Shown here: one piece after another, positions 34,749 to 44,073 of the stretch
Numbering within the stretch: position 1 is the first letter of the stretch
Layout: each line of letters begins with the position of its first letter
Assembly: GCA_965275915.1 (NCBI GenBank)
Contig: CBDHYI010000006.1
Coordinates: forward strand, 62,001-126,000
DNA: 64,000 nt
Origin: JBDWFY01 sp965275915
GTDB lineage: Bacteria; Pseudomonadota; Alphaproteobacteria; Rhizobiales; Stappiaceae
Direction: 5' to 3'
Program-made: the position numbers and the translations under genes
The notes under the pieces: model-generated
Seen by the model: the letters and a program-made list of their open reading frames with translations, nothing else
What the model was told of the DNA's origin: nothing
The model's database searches: none

Positions 34749-35330
34749 ATGCTTCTTCTGATACTTGGATTGGTTCTCTTTCTTGGACTCCACCTTCTCC
34801 CGGTGTTCCCGGGGATCAGGACCGCGCTACGGCAGAAACTTGGCACGGGCGGTTACAGAGGCCTTTTTTCGCTTCTTGCGCTGGCCGGTTTGGTTCTCAT
34901 CGTTGTCGGTTATGGTGATGCCCGATCCGAAGGGCCGGTGGTCCTGTACGATCCGCCCTTCTTTTTGCGGCACCTTGTCATGCTTCTCATGTTGCCGGTC
35001 TTTATTCTGTTCGCGGCATCGGGTCCTCCGGGGCATATCAAAAGGATTGTGAAACATCCGCAGATCCTTGCCGTGAAAATCTGGGCGTTTTCGCATTTGC
35101 TCGCCAACGGCGACTTGCCATCCGTTTTGCTGTTCGGGAGTTTCCTGGCCTGGGGTATCCTTGGCCGGATCTCGATGAAAAAGAGAGACCGGCTGGCCGG
35201 GGCCACGCCGCCATCGGCAGCCGATGTCAAGATCTCGGCCGATGTGATTGCGGTGGTTGCAGGATTGGCAATCTATGGGCTGTTCGTCTGGAAACTGCAC
35301 ACGTGGCTGATCGGCGTGCCGATTATATGA
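34749..35330 (+). CDS. nnrU: NnrU family membrane protein
   Basis: 193 residues with about five to six membrane helices: LGLVLFLGLHLLPVFPG, FFLRHLVMLLMLPVFIL, KIWAFSHLLANGD. NnrU is needed for nitrite and NO reductase activity in Rhodobacter, though its biochemical role is not settled. The ATG at 34749 is chosen because the hydrophobic start follows at once; the frame is open upstream to 34632 but the extra part is unrelated. It is separated from the main nir/nor island by about 17 kb. Confidence 0.88.
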   Translation: MLLLILGLVLFLGLHLLPVFPGIRTALRQKLGTGGYRGLFSLLALAGLVLIVVGYGDARSEGPVVLYDPPFFLRHLVMLLMLPVFILFAASGPPGHIKRIVKHPQILAVKIWAFSHLLANGDLPSVLLFGSFLAWGILGRISMKKRDRLAGATPPSAADVKISADVIAVVAGLAIYGLFVWKLHTWLIGVPII

Positions 35331-35610
35331 GGTTGGTGACTCATGATCCGAATGCACCGATTTCCTCAATGAACAAAGGCGGATGGTGCTTTTTTTCTTG
35401 GGCTTGGCGCAGAAAAACGGTAAACCCCCTCCCAGTGAGTTTTGACCCATAACGTGCGTTTTGGTCAAAAGGCCCGCCATTCTTATGCCACGAAGCTTGG
35501 GAATGAGTGGCAGGCGTGGTTGACGTAAGGGGCGCGGTTGCTTCGAAATCCCGGAACGAACTGATAAAACGACCGGCGAAGAACGAAGCACACACACCAC
35601 GAGGAAATGA
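35331..35610. other. Gene-free gap with an inverted repeat (35440-35470)
   Basis: No supported gene in 280 nt. It holds a perfect dyad TTTTGACC (35440-35447) ... GGTCAAAA (35463-35470) with a 15-nt spacer, 140 nt upstream of the TPR gene, possibly an operator or a weak hairpin. The open frame on the opposite strand (35341-35757) has no family features. Confidence 0.45.
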
Positions 35611-36315
35611 ATGTCTGACGTATTTCGCGAAGTCGATGAGGATCTGCGAAAAGAGCGATTGGGCAGGCTGTGGAAGCGGTTCGCACCGTTTGTCTATGCC
35701 ACGGCTGCTCTGATCGTTATTGCGACCGCCGGGTATCGCGGCTGGCTGGCCTGGCACGAAAATCAGGCCCAGACATCGGGGGACACATTTCTGGCCGCGA
35801 TTCAGGCAATTGATGATGGCAAGGGGGAAGAGGCACAGGCGCTTCTGGGCGAACTTGAGGCGGCCAGTGGAGGATATCCGCTTCTGGCAAGGATGCGTTC
35901 GGCGACGGAGTTGGCGAATTCGGGCGACCCGTCCGGCGCAATCGCGGCTTTTGACAGGATCGCCGCGGATACCTCGCTTAAACCGGTTTATCGTGACCTA
36001 GCGACGGTCCGTTCGGCCTATCTGATGCTTGACACGCAGGACCGTGAGGCCGTCGCCCAGAGGCTTGCCGGTCTGGAAAGCGAAAGCAGTCCGTGGCATC
36101 ACGCCGCCTGGGAGATTCTGGGCATGGCAGAATGGAAAGCCGGAAACAGTCAGGCGGCGCTTGAGTGGATGGACAGGATCATCGAAGACCCGACCAGCCC
36201 TCAGGATATCGCCGCCCGAGCCCGGATGATGCAAGAACTTCTGGCATCGGATGGGGTGAAGGCTGAGCCGGAGAGCCGGAATGACGACGGGGCCAAGGAG
36301 GCCGAGACACAGTGA
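35611..36315 (+). CDS. TPR membrane protein upstream of bamB
   Basis: 234 residues: cytoplasmic start (MSDVFREVDEDLRKERLGRLWKR), one membrane segment (about 26-46), then TPR-like helices and a charged tail. It resembles YfgM/DUF2133-type proteins encoded next to bamB and der, which work with periplasmic chaperones in envelope protein export. Start has GAGGAAATGA. Its stop overlaps the bamB ATG (TGATG). Confidence 0.88.
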   Translation: MSDVFREVDEDLRKERLGRLWKRFAPFVYATAALIVIATAGYRGWLAWHENQAQTSGDTFLAAIQAIDDGKGEEAQALLGELEAASGGYPLLARMRSATELANSGDPSGAIAAFDRIAADTSLKPVYRDLATVRSAYLMLDTQDREAVAQRLAGLESESSPWHHAAWEILGMAEWKAGNSQAALEWMDRIIEDPTSPQDIAARARMMQELLASDGVKAEPESRNDDGAKEAETQ

Positions 36316-37673
36316 TGATCTGCAGCATCAGTGCATTGAAAACGGGAATGGTCTTTGCCGGGTTGGCGATGGTGCTGACGGCCTGTGAATCCGTATCCGA
36401 TTCGGTCAATTCGCTGAATCCGTTTGCCGAAGAAGAAAAGATACTCTCCGGTGAAAGACAAAGTGTGTTCACCGGAAATCAGGTTTTGTCCGAGGAAAAC
36501 AGGGCCAAGGGGTCTGTTATAATCGGCAGCGCGTCGGGTAACGGCAACTGGCCGCAAGGGGCAGGCAATGCTGCGAACAATCCGGGCAACGTTTCTGTCG
36601 GCGGCACCAATCGGGCCTGGGCGATTTCGCTTGGTCAGGACGGTGGCGGCCGATGGCTGGGCGGGGGCGATCTGCGTGTTGCAGCTCGTCCGATTATCTA
36701 TCAGGGACGTGTCTTCACCTACGAACATAACGCGCGGGTCACCGCTGTGTCGCTTTCGGGCGGAGGGCGCGCATGGTCAACAAGCCTTCAGCCGGAAAAT
36801 GAGCGGGGAGCTGGTGCCGGCGGCGGCGTTGCGGCGGATAACGGGCGCATCTTTGCCGCCACCGGCTATGGAGAACTGGCGGCACTGGATGCCGGGTCGG
36901 GAAAGGTCCTGTGGCGCAAAGAACTGCTGGCACCGGCCCGCGGCGCTCCTGCAGCCGCAAACGGCAAAGTCTTCGTCGTGACGCAGAACAACGAAGTGTT
37001 CGCGATTGATCAGGCCGAGGGAACGGAGCTGTGGTCTTTCGCCGGTATTCCTGAAAGCGCCGGACTTTTGTCCGAGGCCAATCCGGCAGTGTCGGGCGAT
37101 ACGGTTGTCGTTCCTTTCACCTCGGGCGAGTTGATGGCGATCAGCATCAAGACGGGGGAGCCGAAATGGGTCGATGCGGTTACGAAGCCGTTCAGGACTC
37201 TGGCTGTTTCCGGCATTTCGGATGTTGCGGCCAGCCCGGTTATCAATAACGGCGCAGTGATTGCCACCGGTGTTGCCGGAAAGACCATCGCCGTCAGCCT
37301 GAACACAGGTGAACGGCTTTGGGAGCGGGATCTGGGCGGTGTGCATACCCCGGTGGCGTCCGGAAATGCAGTCTTCATGATCGATCTTGACGACCGGTTG
37401 ATTGCGCTTGACCGGAAAACAGGCAAAACATTCTGGTCGATCCAGTTGCCGATCGTCAAAACCAAGAAGAAACGGACCAACTGGGCCGGACCTCTGCTGG
37501 GGAATGGACGCCTTTATGCCATTTCAAGCGAAGGATCGCTTGCCCAGGTTGATCCTCTCAGCGGGCAGATCACATCGCAGACAAACCCGACGAAGCGGGC
37601 GTTTGTCGCACCCATTGCCGCCAACGGATATATGATTCTTGTCGACCCGGGCGGGTTGACGGCGTTGCGGTAG
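36315..37673 (+). CDS. bamB: Outer membrane assembly lipoprotein BamB
   Basis: 452 residues: signal peptide ending in the lipobox LTAC, then PQQ-like beta-propeller repeats (LAALDAGSGKVLWRKEL, LMAISIKTGEPKWV, TIAVSLNTGERLWERDL, LIALDRKTGKTFWS). BamB is a lipoprotein of the BAM outer-membrane protein assembly complex. Translationally coupled to the TPR gene through TGATG. Confidence 0.9.
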   Translation: MICSISALKTGMVFAGLAMVLTACESVSDSVNSLNPFAEEEKILSGERQSVFTGNQVLSEENRAKGSVIIGSASGNGNWPQGAGNAANNPGNVSVGGTNRAWAISLGQDGGGRWLGGGDLRVAARPIIYQGRVFTYEHNARVTAVSLSGGGRAWSTSLQPENERGAGAGGGVAADNGRIFAATGYGELAALDAGSGKVLWRKELLAPARGAPAAANGKVFVVTQNNEVFAIDQAEGTELWSFAGIPESAGLLSEANPAVSGDTVVVPFTSGELMAISIKTGEPKWVDAVTKPFRTLAVSGISDVAASPVINNGAVIATGVAGKTIAVSLNTGERLWERDLGGVHTPVASGNAVFMIDLDDRLIALDRKTGKTFWSIQLPIVKTKKKRTNWAGPLLGNGRLYAISSEGSLAQVDPLSGQITSQTNPTKRAFVAPIAANGYMILVDPGGLTALR

Positions 37674-37738
37674 AACGCGGGCGATCAAGTTCGGTTTGTC
37701 GATGCAATCGGCAAACGATCCGATTGGAGAAATAGCTG

Positions 37739-37778
37739 CTGCCGGCTTGAGTATGGTTTCTCACGCCGGCAGTATTTT
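37739..37778 (+). terminator. Terminator after bamB
   Basis: CTGCCGGC (37739-37746) and GCCGGCAG (37765-37772) with an 18-nt loop, followed by TATTTTT. It separates bamB from der, so der probably has its own promoter or readthrough. Confidence 0.6.
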
Positions 37779-37828
37779 TGTTCGCAAAAAACAGTATCCT
37801 CAAAAAAGAGGACAGCGGAGCGCTTGAC

Positions 37829-39229
37829 GTGAGTGCGACAGTTGCAATTATCGGCCGGCCCAATGTCGGCAAGTCGACTCTTTTCAACCGGCTGGTCGGC
37901 AAGCGTCTTGCGCTGGTCGATGATACGCCCGGCGTGACACGGGACCGCCGGGAAGGCGAGGGCAGCATTGCCCATCTCGAATTCTCCGTTATTGACACTG
38001 CAGGGCTCGAAGATGCGGATTCCACCAGCCTGGAAGGACGCATGCGGGCCCAGACAGAAGAGGCGATGCGTCATGCCGATGTCACACTGTTTGTAATCGA
38101 TGCGCGTGCCGGTATCACCCCGCTTGACGAGCACTTTGCCGATGTCGTCCGCAAGGCAGATGTACCGGTCATTCTGGTTGCCAACAAATCTGAAGGCCGT
38201 GCCAGCGACGCGGGTTTTTATGAAGCTTTTGGACTGGGATTGGGCGAGCCCGTGCCGATATCGGCCGAACACGGCGAGGGAATCTACGATCTGGGCGATG
38301 CGATTCGGCCGTTTGTCGAACAAGCGCAACCTGACGAAGACGTATCGGATGAAGCGGCCGACCTGTCAGATGACGGAGAAGAAGAGGTGGTCGAAGCGGG
38401 CAGCGCAGACAGGCCTCTCAGGATTGCCGTCGTGGGGCGGCCAAATGCCGGCAAGTCAACCTTGATCAACCGCATTTTGGGTGAGGAGCGGCTGCTGACG
38501 GGACCGGAGGCCGGTATTACCCGGGATTCGATCTCTGTCGACCTCACCTGGCGGGGCCGACATCTGAAGCTGTTTGATACAGCAGGCATGCGGCGCAAGG
38601 CCAAAGTCAACGAAAAGCTCGAAAAGCTGTCTGTTGCGGACGGTATCCGGGCAATCAAGTTCGCCGAACTCGTGATTGTGGTTGTTGATGCGACAATCCC
38701 GTTTGAGAAGCAGGACCTGCAGATTATCGAACTTGCGGCAAGGGAGGGGCGCGGCATCGTCATCGCACTGAACAAGTGGGATCTGATTGAGGATCGCGAC
38801 GCGGCCTGGCGGGAATTGCGCCAGGAAGCCGAACGGCTCCTCAACCAGATCAAAGGTGTGACACTGGTCCCGATCTCGGGATTGAACGGCCTTGGCCTCG
38901 ACAATCTCCTGAAAGAAGTCTTCAAGGCCAATACGATCTGGAACATGCGTGTTTCGACGTCCCGGCTCAATCGCTGGATAGACGGCATCATCGCTCACCA
39001 TCCGCCCCCGGCAGTTGCCGGCAAGCGTATCCGGATACGATATGCGACGCAGGTCAAAAGCCGGCCGCCGCATTTTGTGTTGTTCGTCTCCCGGCCTGAG
39101 AAATTGCCCGATTCTTATTTGAGCTATCTCAGCAATTCGCTCCGGGAAACATTCAAGATGCCTGGAACACCGATAAGGATCAGCACGCGAAAAGGGGACA
39201 ACCCTTACGCCGGCAAAAGGAAGCGCTGA
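37829..39229 (+). CDS. der: Ribosome biogenesis GTPase Der
   Basis: 466 residues with two tandem GTPase domains: GRPNVGKST, DTAGLED and NKSE in the first; GRPNAGKST, DTAGM and NKWD in the second; then a KH-like C-terminus. An acidic linker joins them (EDVSDEAADLSDDGEEEVVE). Required for 50S assembly. Start taken as GTG 37829: GGAG lies 8 nt upstream and the product then begins SATVAIIGRPN like its relatives, while the upstream ATG (37778) adds 17 unrelated codons over the terminator tail. Confidence 0.93.
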   Translation: MSATVAIIGRPNVGKSTLFNRLVGKRLALVDDTPGVTRDRREGEGSIAHLEFSVIDTAGLEDADSTSLEGRMRAQTEEAMRHADVTLFVIDARAGITPLDEHFADVVRKADVPVILVANKSEGRASDAGFYEAFGLGLGEPVPISAEHGEGIYDLGDAIRPFVEQAQPDEDVSDEAADLSDDGEEEVVEAGSADRPLRIAVVGRPNAGKSTLINRILGEERLLTGPEAGITRDSISVDLTWRGRHLKLFDTAGMRRKAKVNEKLEKLSVADGIRAIKFAELVIVVVDATIPFEKQDLQIIELAAREGRGIVIALNKWDLIEDRDAAWRELRQEAERLLNQIKGVTLVPISGLNGLGLDNLLKEVFKANTIWNMRVSTSRLNRWIDGIIAHHPPPAVAGKRIRIRYATQVKSRPPHFVLFVSRPEKLPDSYLSYLSNSLRETFKMPGTPIRISTRKGDNPYAGKRKR

Positions 39230-39298
39230 CGTTGCTTTTTACCGAGGGATGACAGGAGAAGCTGTGCTGATCAAGGGGAACGGCAGTGGATACTCCGG

Positions 39299-39451
39299 CG
39301 AAACGTTGCGGCTGGTATCGTCGGGACTGTACTTAAGCGGTACGACTTTGCAGTTTACGGGGTTCCGGCCCCGGTCATCGGCCCGCTCTTCATTCCGTCT
39401 GACAACCATCTGGCGTCAGCTCTTTCCGCATTCGCTGTGTTTGCTGTAGCC
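39299..39451 (+). pseudogene. Remnant of an MHS-family MFS transporter N-terminus
   Basis: In the frame starting at 39299 the translation gives RNVAAGIVGTVLKRYDFAVYG followed by APVIGPLFIPSDNHLAS and a FAVFAVA segment. This is the conserved first two helices of metabolite:H+ symporters (usual form GxVLEWYDFAVYG...APVIGxLFFPSD). It lacks a start codon and ends by running into the convergent SDR gene. About 50 of an expected 430 residues survive, so it is a decayed fragment. A different frame (39249-39449) is open but meaningless. Confidence 0.65.
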
Positions 39452-39453
39452 TG

Positions 39454-40218
39454 TCAGGCAGCCCGTTCCAGCGAGATCAGACTGCCGGTTGGCCGGTCAT
39501 AAAGCTTACCGGAGTCATCAAAGGATGTTTCCAGAAGCGGCAGGAGATCGTTGACGATCTCAGACGGTTTGGGGAGGGTTTCGGGATCTTCTCCCGGCAT
39601 GGCCTTGGCCCGCATCGCGGTCCTTACCGGGCCTGGATTGGCCAGGTTGACCCGGATTTGAGATTTGTTCCGTGTCTCTGCTGCATAAGTCCGAACAAGC
39701 ACATCAAGTGCAGCCTTGGACGCGGCATACGCGCCCCAATAAGGCGTGCAGGCCTGGGCGGCCGAGGACGTCAGAAACAGACCACGTGCCGCCTCGGAGG
39801 CTCGCAACAACGGATCCATCGAGCGGATCAGCCGCCAATTGGCGGTGACGTTGACGGCCATAACCTCATCCCAGGTTTTGGGTTCGATATGCCCCGTCGG
39901 GGACAACTGTCCCAGAATGCCGGCATTTCCGACCAGAATATCCAGCCTGCCCCACCGCTTGTAAATGGCCGCGCCCAGGCGGTCGAGTGCAGGGAAGTCC
40001 GTGACATTCAGGGGAACCAGGGTCGTCGATCCGCCTTCGGCTTGAATGGCATCGTCCAGCTCTTCCAGTCCGCCGACCGTCCGGGCGAGGGCAATGACGT
40101 GTGCGCCTTCTTTGCCCAGTGCCTCTGCCAGAGCGTACCCGATCCCGCGAGAAGCGCCCGTAACAACTGCGACCTTTCCGTCAAAACGCTTTGTCAAAGC
40201 TCTAGGCTCAGGACTCAT
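39454..40218 (-). CDS. Short-chain dehydrogenase/reductase
   Basis: 254 residues. NAD(P) motif TGASRGIG (20-27), NAG in VGNAGIL, catalytic Ser in LTSSAAQ, and YAASK. Classical SDR; the substrate is not apparent. The C-terminal KLYDRPTGSLISLERAA is ordinary. It ends beside the MFS remnant and starts 118 nt from purF on the same strand. Confidence 0.92.
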   Translation of the reverse strand: MSPEPRALTKRFDGKVAVVTGASRGIGYALAEALGKEGAHVIALARTVGGLEELDDAIQAEGGSTTLVPLNVTDFPALDRLGAAIYKRWGRLDILVGNAGILGQLSPTGHIEPKTWDEVMAVNVTANWRLIRSMDPLLRASEAARGLFLTSSAAQACTPYWGAYAASKAALDVLVRTYAAETRNKSQIRVNLANPGPVRTAMRAKAMPGEDPETLPKPSEIVNDLLPLLETSFDDSGKLYDRPTGSLISLERAA

Positions 40219-40340
40219 TCATTTCATCCATTCTGCGAGAGCAGATTTTGTTTTTGACAAGGCGGAAAGGCGCAGGAGACCATCCGGTTTTCAAGTCTTT
40301 CAAAACAGAATTGCATGAAATCAATGGGTCCTGAGCCTAG
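40202..40340. repeat. Perfect 13-bp inverted repeat flanking the purF-SDR gap
   Basis: CTAGGCTCAGGAC (40202-40214) and its exact complement GTCCTGAGCCTAG (40328-40340), 113 nt apart. One arm overlaps the SDR start and the other the purF stop. A related word, GGTCCTGAGCCT, occurs at 24844-24855 right after the kinase stop. It may be a dispersed intergenic repeat. The rest of the 118-nt gap holds no gene. Confidence 0.55.
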
Positions 40341-41830
40341 CCCACTTCCACAAGCCGGGGCGGGTGCCGGATGTCACGATCCTCGCCATCGATATCCGTT
40401 AACGCCGTCGGATAATCACCGGTAAAGGGGTGATCGGCGAATTGCGGCTGAATGTCGTTCCGCTTCTCGTACCCCGTGGCCCGGTAAATCCCGTCAATCG
40501 AGAGGAACGCCAGGCTGTCGGCACCGATATAGTTGCGCATCTCCTCAAGCGAGTGGGTTGCAGCGAGCAGTTTGTCTCTCACGGGTGTATCGATGCCGTA
40601 ATGATCGGAATATCTGATCGGCGGAGATGCGAGGCGGAAGTGCACTTCCTTGGCGCCTGCTTCGCGCATCATCTGGACGATCTTGACGGACGTTGTGCCG
40701 CGGACAAGGCTGTCATCGATCAGAACGATGCGCTTTCCTTCAACCTGCGATCGGTTGGCGGAGTGCTTTAGTTTGACGCCAAGGGCGCGGATTGTCTGGG
40801 TAGGCTCGATGAATGTTCGTCCGACATAGTGGTTTCGGATGATGCCAAGTTCAAACGGTATCCGGGATTCCTGCGAATAGCCGATCGCTGCCGGCACGCC
40901 GGAGTCGGGAATCGGCACAACGACATCGGCATCGATTTTGGATTCTCGGGCCAGTTCAACACCCAGCTTCTTCCGGACGTCGTAGACGGACCGTCCGTTG
41001 ATGACAGAATCCGGACGCGCAAAATAGATATATTCAAAAACGCAGGGTGTGAACGGACGGGGTGAAAAAGGAAAATAGGATTGAACACCATCCCGGGTAC
41101 AGACGACCACTTCACCGTTCTCAACCTCGCGAACGAACTTCGCACCGATAATGTCCAGAGCACAGGTTTCAGAAGCGAGAATCGGTTTGCCGTCAAGCTC
41201 GCCCAGAACCAGCGGTCGGATGCCGTTCGGATCTCGGGCACCGATCAGCTTCTTGCGCGTAAGGGCAACAAGCGCAAAACCACCCTCCATCTGGGTGATC
41301 GCTTCAATGAAACGGTCGATAATCTTGCCTGCCCTGCTGCGGGCTGTGAGTTGAAGAACCACCTCGGAATCTGACGTTGACTGACAGATTGCACCGTCTT
41401 TGATCAGTTGGCGCCTCAATGTCAGAGCATTGGTGAAATGGCCATTGTGACAAATCGCGATGCCGCCACCTTCAAGCTCCGCGAAAAGCGGTTGAATATT
41501 GCGCGTGATTGTGCCGCCGGAGGTTGAGTACCGGACGTGACCGATGGCGTTGTGGCCCTTGAGGCTGGCAATCGTATCGGCGTGAGAAAAATGATCACCG
41601 ACAAGGCCGGGATGCCGCTCAGAGAAAAACTGCTCTCCGTCGAATGTCACAATGCCGGCGGCTTCCTGTCCCCGATGTTGAAGGGCGTGCAGTCCCAGGG
41701 CTGTCAGCGCAGCGGCGTCATCATAGCCGAGAACGCCAAAAACGCCGCATTCTTCTCTTAGCGTATCGCCATCCAGGTTCGGGTCTGGGTCAATGTAACG
41801 ATCGGCATTAGGTGAGGTGCCATCATTCAT
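40337..41830 (-). CDS. purF: Amidophosphoribosyltransferase
   Basis: 497 residues. A propeptide of about 27 residues precedes the catalytic Cys28 (REECGVFGV), then the glutaminase domain (HALQHRGQEAAGI, HNGHFTN) and the phosphoribosyltransferase PRPP loop IVLIDDSLVRGTT. First committed step of purine synthesis. Bacillus-type precursor with likely processing at Cys28. Confidence 0.96.
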   Translation of the reverse strand: MNDGTSPNADRYIDPDPNLDGDTLREECGVFGVLGYDDAAALTALGLHALQHRGQEAAGIVTFDGEQFFSERHPGLVGDHFSHADTIASLKGHNAIGHVRYSTSGGTITRNIQPLFAELEGGGIAICHNGHFTNALTLRRQLIKDGAICQSTSDSEVVLQLTARSRAGKIIDRFIEAITQMEGGFALVALTRKKLIGARDPNGIRPLVLGELDGKPILASETCALDIIGAKFVREVENGEVVVCTRDGVQSYFPFSPRPFTPCVFEYIYFARPDSVINGRSVYDVRKKLGVELARESKIDADVVVPIPDSGVPAAIGYSQESRIPFELGIIRNHYVGRTFIEPTQTIRALGVKLKHSANRSQVEGKRIVLIDDSLVRGTTSVKIVQMMREAGAKEVHFRLASPPIRYSDHYGIDTPVRDKLLAATHSLEEMRNYIGADSLAFLSIDGIYRATGYEKRNDIQPQFADHPFTGDYPTALTDIDGEDRDIRHPPRLVEVG

Positions 41831-41950
41831 TGGATGATCCTCTGTGGGGTTTCAGCTGATCTTTGCAGGCGCGCCGCCGCCGAACATTGAGTGAGGCGGC
41901 TTCATCGATCGACCTCATATCACACCGTTTGTTCCGAGTGATAGGGCATA

Positions 41951-41970
41951 TTTGTCAAATTGATGACAAA
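41951..41970. repeat. Small dyad downstream of cvpA
   Basis: TTTGTCA, 6-nt spacer, TGACAAA: perfect 7-bp dyad just after the cvpA stop and about 120 nt before purF. AT-rich, so weak as a terminator; an operator for purF is an alternative. Confidence 0.4.
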
Positions 41971-41972
41971 AT

Positions 41973-42596
41973 TCAGTTGTCGGAGCTTGTAGTCAGCTGC
42001 GACAGCCCATCCCGTTCGGTATTGCTGTAGCCGCTGTTTTCATCCTGACTGCCTGCATCGGCGGAGTCGTTCGAGCCACCGGAATTGCCACGTATCCGGT
42101 CAAGGATGGTGGATTCGGGATCTTCCGGCAGCAGGCCTACAAGTTCCTGGCCGACCGAATTCAGAATGGGTTTGGATTTGGCTCCTGCGATCCAGACCGG
42201 TTGCTGCGGCTCAGGAACAAACCAGTTGAAAAACAGCATCGCCACGACGACCAGCAGAAATCCCCGTACCGCGCCAAAGACAAATCCGACGGTCCGATCC
42301 AGGGCCCCGATCCGGCTGTCGAGTATAAAGTCGGAAAACCGCATCGTGATATAGCTGACGATGATGAGGGTCACGAGGAAAACCGCACCAGCCGCCACTG
42401 CCAACGCGATATACTGGTTGGGAATGTACGGCTCGATATAGGGCAGGACCAGCCCATAGAGCTTATAGGCGGCAAAGGCTGCGACAATCCAGGAGACAAT
42501 TGACAGGACTTCGCGAACAAATCCGCGGATCATTGCGAGAATCGCGGAGACCAGCATGATGGCAATCAACAATCCATCTAAAACGGTGATCGGCAT
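41973..42596 (-). CDS. cvpA: CvpA family membrane protein
   Basis: 207 residues with four membrane segments in the first 130 residues and an acidic, Ser-rich tail (SGGSNDSADAGSQDENSG). CvpA proteins are linked to purF in many proteobacteria, named for colicin V export, with roles in envelope stress. Neighbours purF and radA are consistent. Confidence 0.93.
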   Translation of the reverse strand: MPITVLDGLLIAIMLVSAILAMIRGFVREVLSIVSWIVAAFAAYKLYGLVLPYIEPYIPNQYIALAVAAGAVFLVTLIIVSYITMRFSDFILDSRIGALDRTVGFVFGAVRGFLLVVVAMLFFNWFVPEPQQPVWIAGAKSKPILNSVGQELVGLLPEDPESTILDRIRGNSGGSNDSADAGSQDENSGYSNTERDGLSQLTTSSDN

Positions 42597-42657
42597 CTTT
42601 GGTCAATTCCTCTTGTCAACATACAGGCCAGGCGAATGTCGCAGTCCCGACCCAGTA

Positions 42658-44073
42658 TCACATATTGCCGTCTTCCGGGCACGCTTCGCCGGCATTTTGT
42701 CCACTGGAAGCGATCCTTACAACCAGCTCTCCAAGTTCGTCGATTCCTGTGACATCAATGCCACCGGTTTGATCATCCTTTATGTTTGCATTGGGGCAAA
42801 CACTTCCTGAAAAGCCCAGTTTCTTGGCTTCTTTAAGGCGCGCGGAAGCCTGCGCGACAGGTCGAACCGCCCCTGAAAGGCTGATTTCGCCGAAATAAAC
42901 GCTATTGGCAGGAAGGGCAACCCCGGACATGGACGACACCAGAGCCGCCGCAACAGCAAGATCGGCTCCCGGTTCCGCAATGCGGAGGCCGCCTGCGATG
43001 TTGAGATAAACGTCGTGCTGGGCAAACCGGACGCTGCAGCGGGCCTCCAGAACGGCCAGGATCATCGAAAGACGCGCATTGTCCCAGCCGCGTACGGTGC
43101 GGCGGGGCGTTCCAAGCGGTGAGGGGGCGACCAGGGCCTGTATCTCAACCAGCAACGGCCGTGTGCCCTCCAGACCGGCAAATACCGCTGCACCGGGTGA
43201 TGTTGCATTTCGTTCGCCAAGAAAAAGGGTGGACGGATTGAAAACTTCCTGCAAGCCCGAACCGGTCATTTCAAAAACGCCGATTTCGTCGGTTGCACCA
43301 AAGCGATTCTTGACGGATCTGAGTATCCGGTAGTCGCGAGCCCCGTCACCTTCAAAATAAAGAACCGCATCCACCATGTGTTCAACGACACGCGGGCCGG
43401 CAATCTGTCCCTCTTTGGTCACGTGACCGACAATGACGACGGTTGCGCCGCTGTGTTTCGCATAGCGGACAAGAAGCTGGGCGGATGCCCGGACCTGGGT
43501 AACGGTGCCCGGTGCGGAGTCGGCAAGCTCGGACCACAAGGTCTGGATGGAATCGATAATGACAAACGCCGGCGGCGGTCCGGCCTCAAGTGTCGCAATG
43601 ATGTCTTCGACGTTGGTTTCCGCTGCCAACGCCACCGGTGCGTCGGAAAGGCCAAGCCGGGCGGCGCGCAGGCGAACCTGATCGACCGCTTCTTCGCCTG
43701 AAATATAGACGCTGCGCAGATTTTTTCGTGCCAGGGCTGCGCTGGCCTGAATAAGCAATGTCGATTTGCCGATGCCCGGATCGCCTCCGACCAGAATCGC
43801 CGACCCCTGAACGAAACCGCCGCCTGTCACGCGGTCCAATTCGCCGATACCAGTTAGAAAACGGGGCGTCTGGTCTTTTTCGCCTGCCAGCCCGACCAGC
43901 GGTACAACCCGCCCTTTCCGCGTTTTCTTTGCTGTCGGCCCGCCGCCGATCCCGGCCCCCGCCGTCTCTTCGGAAATGGTATTCCACTGGCCGCAGGAAT
44001 CGCATTTGCCGGACCAGCGTGAGTAGGTGGCTCCGCATTCCTGGCAGATAAACTGTGCGCCGCGCCTTGCCAT
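42658..44073 (-). CDS. radA: DNA repair protein RadA
   Basis: 471 residues: C4 zinc finger (CQECGATYSRWSGKCDSCG), Walker A GGDPGIGKST, the RadA-specific KNRFG motif, and a Lon-like C-terminal domain. Promotes branch migration in recombination. Its ATG overlaps the alr stop by one nt (TGATG). Confidence 0.96.
   Translation of the reverse strand: MARRGAQFICQECGATYSRWSGKCDSCGQWNTISEETAGAGIGGGPTAKKTRKGRVVPLVGLAGEKDQTPRFLTGIGELDRVTGGGFVQGSAILVGGDPGIGKSTLLIQASAALARKNLRSVYISGEEAVDQVRLRAARLGLSDAPVALAAETNVEDIIATLEAGPPPAFVIIDSIQTLWSELADSAPGTVTQVRASAQLLVRYAKHSGATVVIVGHVTKEGQIAGPRVVEHMVDAVLYFEGDGARDYRILRSVKNRFGATDEIGVFEMTGSGLQEVFNPSTLFLGERNATSPGAAVFAGLEGTRPLLVEIQALVAPSPLGTPRRTVRGWDNARLSMILAVLEARCSVRFAQHDVYLNIAGGLRIAEPGADLAVAAALVSSMSGVALPANSVYFGEISLSGAVRPVAQASARLKEAKKLGFSGSVCPNANIKDDQTGGIDVTGIDELGELVVRIASSGQNAGEACPEDGNM

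Noticed and set aside
35341..35757. 138-codon minus-strand open frame
   Set aside because: No ribosome-binding site or family motif, and it overlaps the start of the well-supported TPR gene.
39249..39449. 66-codon plus-strand open frame after der
   Set aside because: The meaningful similarity (MFS signature) is in a different frame; this frame is a by-product.
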